Assembly: GCA_905214175.1 (NCBI GenBank)
Contig: CAJMLD010000032.1
Coordinates: 1 to 11,535, forward strand
Length of the DNA stretch: 11,535 nt
Reading direction: 5' to 3'
DNA from: an uncultured bacterium
GTDB lineage: Bacteria; Actinomycetota; Coriobacteriia; Coriobacteriales; Atopobiaceae
Position 1 is the stretch's first letter; each line of letters starts with the position of its first letter. Positions 7,730 to 11,535 of the stretch are shown here, piece by piece. The notes under the pieces were generated by a model. It was not told the origin of the DNA. It saw only the letters and a list, made by a program, of their open reading frames with translations, and did no database searches. The position numbers and the translations under genes were made by a program.

Positions 7730-7738
7730 TGGTACAAT
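7730..7738 (+). promoter_or_regulatory. Extended -10 promoter of the TIM-barrel gene
   Basis: TGGTACAAT matches the extended -10 pattern TGnTATAAT with one deviation in the hexamer. The -35 region (about 7709-7715, TTTCTCC) is poor, as is common with extended -10 promoters. Transcription would start near 7745 and leave a leader of about 100 nt. Confidence 0.45.
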
Positions 7739-7794
7739 GCAAAAAACGCTGGGAAACACGTGAACGGATGGCGTGCCCAATGGGTAGTATCGGG

Positions 7795-7814
7795 TTGCGT
7801 GAGTTCACGCGCAA
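7795..7814 (+). promoter_or_regulatory. Palindrome in the leader of the TIM-barrel gene
   Basis: GCGTGAGTTCACGC (7797-7810) is an inverted repeat with 6-bp arms around GT, and the flanks TTGC and GCAA extend the symmetry imperfectly to about 20 nt. It lies downstream of the candidate promoter and some 33 nt before the start codon. A repressor operator or a small RNA hairpin are both possible. Confidence 0.35.
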
Positions 7815-7846
7815 TGCCGCATGTGACTGTTGAGGGGGTTGTACCA

Positions 7847-8629
7847 ATGGGGGAAAACGTCACCGAGCCCGTCGTGGTTCCAACTACCGCGAAGAAGGAA
7901 GCGCCGATTATCCAGGCACGGCTGCGGCACAAGATTCTCAAGATGCCGGAAGAGTCCTGGAAGGCGAGTGGCATCAGGATTTTTGGTCGCAAGATCCGTT
8001 CGCTGGTCTACACCACGGACCTTGCTGTCATCAAGAACTGTGATGCAGACGCCGTGTTTGCCGTCTACCCCTTCACGCCGCAGCAGTCCATCTCGGAGGC
8101 CATTATCGATGCGGCAAGCATTCCGGTGTTCTGCGGTATTGGCGGCGGTACTACGCGCGGTGTTCGCACGGTAACGCTCGCGCATGACGTGGAGTGCCAG
8201 GGAGCCATGGGTGTTGTGCTCAACTCTCCCATCTCGAACGTCAACCTCCGCGCAGTCTCGCTTGCCATCGATATCCCAACGGTCATTACCGTCGTGAGTG
8301 CCGACACCGATATCGCCGCACGCATCGACGCCGGTGCCGCCATCATCAACGTTGCAGGCGGCAAGGACACGCCTGCCATCGTGAGCAAGATTCGCGAGAA
8401 GTTTCCGGACGTGCCCATCATTGCATCGAGCGGCGGTACTGAGGAGTCTACGCGTGCCACGGTCGAGGCCGGCGCGAATGCCGTTACCTACACTCCGCCG
8501 GCACCTGCCATTCTCTTCAAGCAGATGATGGCCCAGTATCGTAGTCCCGCGTCCACCGCGGAGCAGCCTCAGCACACCGCGCTCGAGGTGCTCCAAGCGG
8601 CGGGCCTCTGGCACGACCAGCAGCACTAG
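7847..8629 (+). CDS. Conserved TIM-barrel protein, often annotated as 'hydrolase'
   Basis: A 260-aa (beta/alpha)8-barrel protein. Features that support this are alternating hydrophobic strands and helices, a FGRKIRSLVYTTDLAVI strand-loop region (46-62), a Gly-rich CGIGGGTTRG turn (96-105), AAIINVAGGKDTP (164-176), and a C-terminal phosphate-binding-like IIASSGGTEESTRATVEAGA (191-210) followed by NAVTYTPP. The arrangement recalls NanE, HisA or KDPG-aldolase-like barrels, but the sequence fits better a separate conserved family found in lactic acid bacteria and coriobacteria, usually called 'hydrolase' without a known substrate. The start at 7847 is chosen for GAGGGGG 8 nt upstream; ATG at 7814 is in frame but lacks a site. 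Single-gene transcription is likely, with its own promoter and terminator. Confidence 0.85.
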   Translation: MGENVTEPVVVPTTAKKEAPIIQARLRHKILKMPEESWKASGIRIFGRKIRSLVYTTDLAVIKNCDADAVFAVYPFTPQQSISEAIIDAASIPVFCGIGGGTTRGVRTVTLAHDVECQGAMGVVLNSPISNVNLRAVSLAIDIPTVITVVSADTDIAARIDAGAAIINVAGGKDTPAIVSKIREKFPDVPIIASSGGTEESTRATVEAGANAVTYTPPAPAILFKQMMAQYRSPASTAEQPQHTALEVLQAAGLWHDQQH

Positions 8630-8677
8630 GCCGAGCCCTGCAGATTTTGTGGCCCTCTTCGGACCAGTAACAAAGAC

Positions 8678-8708
8678 AGGCCGGGGGCTTTGAGTCTCCG
8701 GCCTTTTC
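8678..8708 (+). terminator. Intrinsic terminator after the TIM-barrel gene
   Basis: AGGCCGG (8678-8684) pairs with CCGGCCT (8698-8704). The inner positions G-U, G-C, G-U and C-G extend the stem to 11 bp with a 5-nt loop (8689-8693). It is followed by TTTT at 8704-8707. It lies about 50 nt after the stop codon and separates this gene from the secreted-protein gene. Confidence 0.85.
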
Positions 8709-8834
8709 AGCTTTCGCGCAACGTCATTCCCATGGGGTGGCGCATGGGTACGTGATGCTGCGGCTGCTCGGCGCAGGGGAAGACTCTTTCGCAAGGCGGT
8801 ACCACGGCGCCGTACAAGCGGAAGGAGGTCCCAT

Positions 8835-9932
8835 ATGCGCAATGAGGCATCATCTAAAGCCAAGTGGGTTCAAGCTGCGCCTCTGTCGGACAACGCAAGT
8901 ACCACACCGCAGGTGGCACGCTGGTGGAGGCGTCCCGTCGCCGAAACATCTCGATTCTCCAAGGCTGCCTGCATGCTTGCGGCGGCGTTTGCCCTCACGG
9001 CAGTCCTGGGCGTAGTCCCCTCGAAGGCCACTGCCGCGGAGCAAGACCATGCGGGTTTCGTCAGGGAGGCGGCACAGCGAGTCTCAGTGCGGGATGACCC
9101 CGACAGCCGCAATGAGACTCAGTTCGCAGCAACCATACCTTATCCCGCGGAGCCGCACATGCAGCCCCTGCCCGACCAGCCCGCGTCCCTCTCGCTTGCG
9201 GCCGCCTATGTCTCGGAGGAGCAGGAAGATTCTGAGGGTGGCCCTCGTGACGATGAGGGCGTCACGAGTAGCGACACGACACGCAAGCTCGAAGGTGAGG
9301 TCGTCGCTTCTACGTCTGATGGGGCAGCCGTACGCGTGGGTGATGGAGAATCTCTCTCGGCGCGGGGCTCGGCGATCATCTCGCTTGATCCCGCTGGATC
9401 GCCGGCATTGAGTGTCTCTGGTGGAGGAGCGGCGAATGTCGCATCCGCGTCGACGCTTTCCGCACGAGGCGAGGGAGCCGTCGCACTTGCGTGCAATGGC
9501 TCGGGTTCGTTGGTACGACTGAGCGACGCCTCCGCCTATGCCTCTGGCAAGAAGTGCACCGCCATCGCTGCTGTGGACGGAGCTATGGTTACGATGGAGC
9601 GCGGGAACCTCGAAGCTACATCAGGGACGATAGTGCTCGTCGAAGGGTCTGGCAGCGACGTGTCTCTCGCTGACGTGCAAGTTCTCTCAACGGGTTCCCT
9701 TGCAGAGCTATGCGGCAATGTGACCCTCTCTCTTGATGGGGTCACGTCAGTAAGCTCTCATGCCGCGGCAGTCTACGTTGCCGCCGGCATGCCAACCCTG
9801 CGTCTCACCAATGGCTCGGTTGTGCGAGGGACCGTCGTCATTGCAGACGGGGCGGACATTGATATTCAGACCGATGCGACCTCGCGCATCGATGGTCGCG
9901 TGGTGTACCTCTCAGCCACAAACGTTGCGTAG
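8835..9932 (+). CDS. Secreted protein with beta-solenoid-like repeats
   Basis: A 365-aa protein. A long N-terminal region (1-40, with Arg/Trp-rich ARWWRRP) precedes a hydrophobic core (about 45-61) and an A-T-A site near 65-67, which suggests a Sec signal peptide with cleavage around residue 67. A low-complexity acidic linker follows (about 70-150). From about 152 to the end, short beta strands alternate with Gly/Ser/Asn turns (for example GAAVRVGDGESLSARGSA, GSGSLVRLSDASAYASG, GSGSDVSLADVQVLSTGS), with a period of roughly 20-25 residues. This looks like a right-handed parallel beta-helix, as in adhesins or pectate-lyase-fold proteins. No LPXTG, lipobox or catalytic motif is visible, so release or non-covalent surface association is inferred. 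The start is firm: GAAGGAGGT at 8821-8829 sits 5 nt upstream. The function is unknown. Confidence 0.8.
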   Translation: MRNEASSKAKWVQAAPLSDNASTTPQVARWWRRPVAETSRFSKAACMLAAAFALTAVLGVVPSKATAAEQDHAGFVREAAQRVSVRDDPDSRNETQFAATIPYPAEPHMQPLPDQPASLSLAAAYVSEEQEDSEGGPRDDEGVTSSDTTRKLEGEVVASTSDGAAVRVGDGESLSARGSAIISLDPAGSPALSVSGGGAANVASASTLSARGEGAVALACNGSGSLVRLSDASAYASGKKCTAIAAVDGAMVTMERGNLEATSGTIVLVEGSGSDVSLADVQVLSTGSLAELCGNVTLSLDGVTSVSSHAAAVYVAAGMPTLRLTNGSVVRGTVVIADGADIDIQTDATSRIDGRVVYLSATNVA

Positions 9933-9943
9933 TTTCTCGGCGC

Positions 9944-9949
9944 TATACT
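9944..9949 (+). promoter_or_regulatory. Candidate -10 box of hisS
   Basis: TATACT lies about 94 nt before the hisS start. Possible -35 sequences nearby (AACGTT at 9921-9926 with a 17-nt spacer, or TTGCGT at 9925-9930 with a 13-nt spacer) are both poor. The leader (about 9956-10042) has no T-box motif that I can see. Confidence 0.4.
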
Positions 9950-10042
9950 TGCAACCCGAACATGGTCGTGGAAGGCGGCGCGCGGGACGCACCGTTGGTG
10001 GCCGCGATCAGATGCGCCCAGACGGCGTGGAAGGAGCATCAC

Positions 10043-11359
10043 ATGGCACAGCGGGTTCAGGGAACCGAGGACCTCTTCGGCGGTTATATGCGCGCGTGGC
10101 AGCACATGCAGGACGTGGCACGCGACCTCTTTGGTGCGTATGGCTTCGACATGGTCGAGACTCCCGCAATCGAGCAGGTGGACACCTTCGTCCATGGCAT
10201 CGGCGAGTCAACGGATGTCGTGCGCAAGGAGATGTTCCGCGTGGTCTCCGGCGCGCTCTTCGAGAACCTCCTCGAGCAGGGCTCTGAGGCCGGCCTCAAG
10301 CCTAAGCAGCGGCTGGCCATGCGACCCGAGGGTACCGCTGGCGTGGTGCGCGCTGCTGTGGAGAACAACATGGTTCCCCAGGGTGCTGCGCCCGCGAAGC
10401 TGTGGTACGCCGAGGCAATGTTTCGTGGTGAGCGTCCCCAGAAGGGGCGTTTGCGCCAGTTCCACCAGGTGGGCGTCGAGTGGCTTGGTGCCGCAGATCC
10501 GGCGGCAGACGCCGAGTGCATCATCATGCTCATGGAGTACTACAAGCGGCTTGGGTTCGATCCCTCTCGCCTGCGCCTCTCCATCAATTCGATGGGCGAC
10601 GCCGCCTGCCGTCCTGCCTATCGCGAGAAAGTTCGCAAGTTCATCCTCGACCACGCGGACGAGATGTGCGAGGACTGCCTGGAACGTGCGGAGATCAACC
10701 CGCTGCGTAGCTTTGACTGCAAGAACGACCACTGCCGCGAGGTCATGCGCGACGCTCCGCTTGCTAAGGACAACCTCTGCGACGACTGCGCCGAGCACTA
10801 TGCGCAGGTGAAGCGCTATCTTGATGCCGCAGGCGTCGCCTATGTCGAGGACCCCACGCTCGTTCGCGGGCTTGACTACTACACGCGCACGGTCTTCGAG
10901 GTCGAGGCCGTGGATGGCGGCGTTGGCGCCATCGGCGGCGGCGGTCGCTATGACGGGCTCATGGAGCTTGAGGGCGGCAAGCCTACGCCGGGCATTGGGT
11001 TTGCCGTGGGATTCGAGCGTATTGCTCTGGCGCTTGCCGCACAGGGTGGCTCACTCGAGACGCCTCAACCCGGATGTGTCTACGTGGCGGGGACCTCGGC
11101 TGAGGAGCGCGAAGCGGTCTTCTCGGCAACGCTTGCACTGCGTCAGGCGGGCGTGCGCACCGAAGCCGACTACCAGGGCCGTTCCCTCAAGAGCCAGTTC
11201 AAGCAGGCTGATAAGCTCGGAGCCCGTGTCTGCGTGGTCATTGGGCCCGACGAGGTGGCGGCACATGCCGTGACTCTGCGAGACATGGAGACCCACGAGC
11301 AAGCTCAAGTCCCTGCGGCGGACCTTGTCCCTGCGGTAAGCGCGCGCCTAGCGCAGTAG
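10043..11359 (+). CDS. hisS: Histidyl-tRNA synthetase
   Basis: A 438-aa class II synthetase that charges tRNA-His with histidine in the cytoplasm. It shows GTEDLFGG near the N-terminus (7-14), motif 2 with MRPEGTAGVVRA (93-104) and FRGERPQKGRLRQFHQVGVE (127-146), the histidine-specific LVRGLDYYTRTVFE (273-286), GGGGRYDGL (298-306), and motif 3 GIGFAVGFERI (317-327). The C-terminal anticodon-binding domain spans about 343-438. The insertion domain carries six cysteines in CxxC, Cx4C and CxxC spacing (C209, C212, C226, C231, C246, C249), a pattern known in many bacterial HisRS and possibly metal-binding. ATG at 10043 is chosen for AAGGAG 6 nt upstream; the open frame reaches back to 9962 but the extra residues are not family-like. 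The length is normal for the family. Confidence 0.97.
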   Translation: MAQRVQGTEDLFGGYMRAWQHMQDVARDLFGAYGFDMVETPAIEQVDTFVHGIGESTDVVRKEMFRVVSGALFENLLEQGSEAGLKPKQRLAMRPEGTAGVVRAAVENNMVPQGAAPAKLWYAEAMFRGERPQKGRLRQFHQVGVEWLGAADPAADAECIIMLMEYYKRLGFDPSRLRLSINSMGDAACRPAYREKVRKFILDHADEMCEDCLERAEINPLRSFDCKNDHCREVMRDAPLAKDNLCDDCAEHYAQVKRYLDAAGVAYVEDPTLVRGLDYYTRTVFEVEAVDGGVGAIGGGGRYDGLMELEGGKPTPGIGFAVGFERIALALAAQGGSLETPQPGCVYVAGTSAEEREAVFSATLALRQAGVRTEADYQGRSLKSQFKQADKLGARVCVVIGPDEVAAHAVTLRDMETHEQAQVPAADLVPAVSARLAQ

Positions 11360-11390
11360 CTCACTCATTGCGCGTCTCTGCATGTACGCT

Positions 11391-11438
11391 TGTGCCCTCC
11401 GGCGTCAATCTGGCGCTGGAGGGCACATTCCTTCTCGT
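11391..11438 (+). terminator. Intrinsic terminator after hisS
   Basis: TGTGCCCTCC (11391-11400) is perfectly complementary to GGAGGGCACA (11418-11427). Five further inner pairs (including G-U) make a stem of about 15 bp with a 7-nt loop (11406-11412). A pyrimidine-rich ATTCCTTCTC tail follows, with a weak T-run. It lies about 30 nt after the hisS stop. Confidence 0.75.
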
Positions 11439-11499
11439 ACGCGGAACTCCTCAAGTGTCATCTTCGTTTCCGCTGGCGGAGCTTATCGCTATTTCTTAG

Positions 11500-11528
11500 G
11501 CGGTGGCTGCGTTTCCGCAGGTCGCCGC
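11500..11528. other. Stable hairpin near the window end
   Basis: The arms 11500-11511 and 11516-11528 pair over 12 positions, including two G-U pairs, with one bulged G at 11521 and a TTTC loop. The window ends seven bases later, so it cannot be told whether this is a leader structure of the next gene, a terminator or part of an RNA. No gene is recognisable between 11440 and 11535. CGTTTCCGC occurs twice here (11465-11473 and 11510-11518). Confidence 0.4.
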
Positions 11529-11535
11529 AATCTTG

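Noticed and set aside
7618..7992. Extension of the membrane protein upstream of 7617 on the minus strand
   Set aside because: It would run through the divergent gene's leader and its first codons, and AAAGGA sits correctly before 7617.
9933..10042. T-box riboswitch upstream of hisS
   Set aside because: The leader is short and I see no TGGNACCGCG-type T-box motif or terminator/antiterminator pair.
11391..11480. Short minus-strand peptide frame downstream of hisS
   Set aside because: Only about 18 codons from an ATG, with a stop just upstream in frame, and it lies across the terminator hairpin.
1..11535. CRISPR array, tRNA or rRNA genes
   Set aside because: No regularly spaced direct repeats, no tRNA cloverleaf consensus and no rRNA sequence were seen on either strand.

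Overview
The window looks like chromosomal DNA from a GC-rich anaerobic actinobacterium, most probably a coriobacterium of the Olsenella/Atopobium type. This rests on the strong G/C bias at third codon positions, the actinobacterial-looking histidyl-tRNA synthetase, and a TIM-barrel 'hydrolase' family I remember mainly from lactic acid bacteria and Coriobacteriia. The genus is inference and no marker here is decisive.

Left edge (1-260): an AT-rich non-coding stretch, about 29% GC in its core, bounded by a 28-bp inverted repeat with 25 of 28 positions matching. A candidate promoter and a strong ribosome binding site follow. Left-centre (261-5911): a tight three-gene operon. It encodes a TerB_N/TerB_C protein, a BrxD-like AAA+ ATPase (ATGA overlap with the first gene), and an Lhr-like DEVH helicase of the BrxHI type (6-nt gap). 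I read this as a compact DNA-directed stress or phage-defence module. It shares its ATPase and helicase with type 2-like BREX, but the window holds no methyltransferase (PglX), no PglZ phosphatase and no PglW/PglY. This is the most interesting part of the window. It is followed by a 167-nt structured spacer and a 201-aa orphan gene of unknown function (6079-6684).

Right-centre (6685-8834): a minus-strand six-segment membrane protein converges on the orphan gene. It is divergent from a TIM-barrel protein gene that has an extended -10 promoter, a palindrome in its leader and a clear intrinsic terminator.

Right (8835-11535): a secreted protein whose body looks like a parallel beta-solenoid. Then comes hisS with its own promoter candidate and a strong terminator hairpin. 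The last ~100 nt hold no recognisable gene, only another stable hairpin cut close to the window end.

Functionally the window splits in two: an accessory island (about 1-6684) inserted beside housekeeping or core genes (TIM-barrel protein, hisS). Within the island the ATPase, helicase and TerB-domain protein are probably co-translated and act together. Whether the orphan gene belongs to the system is open.
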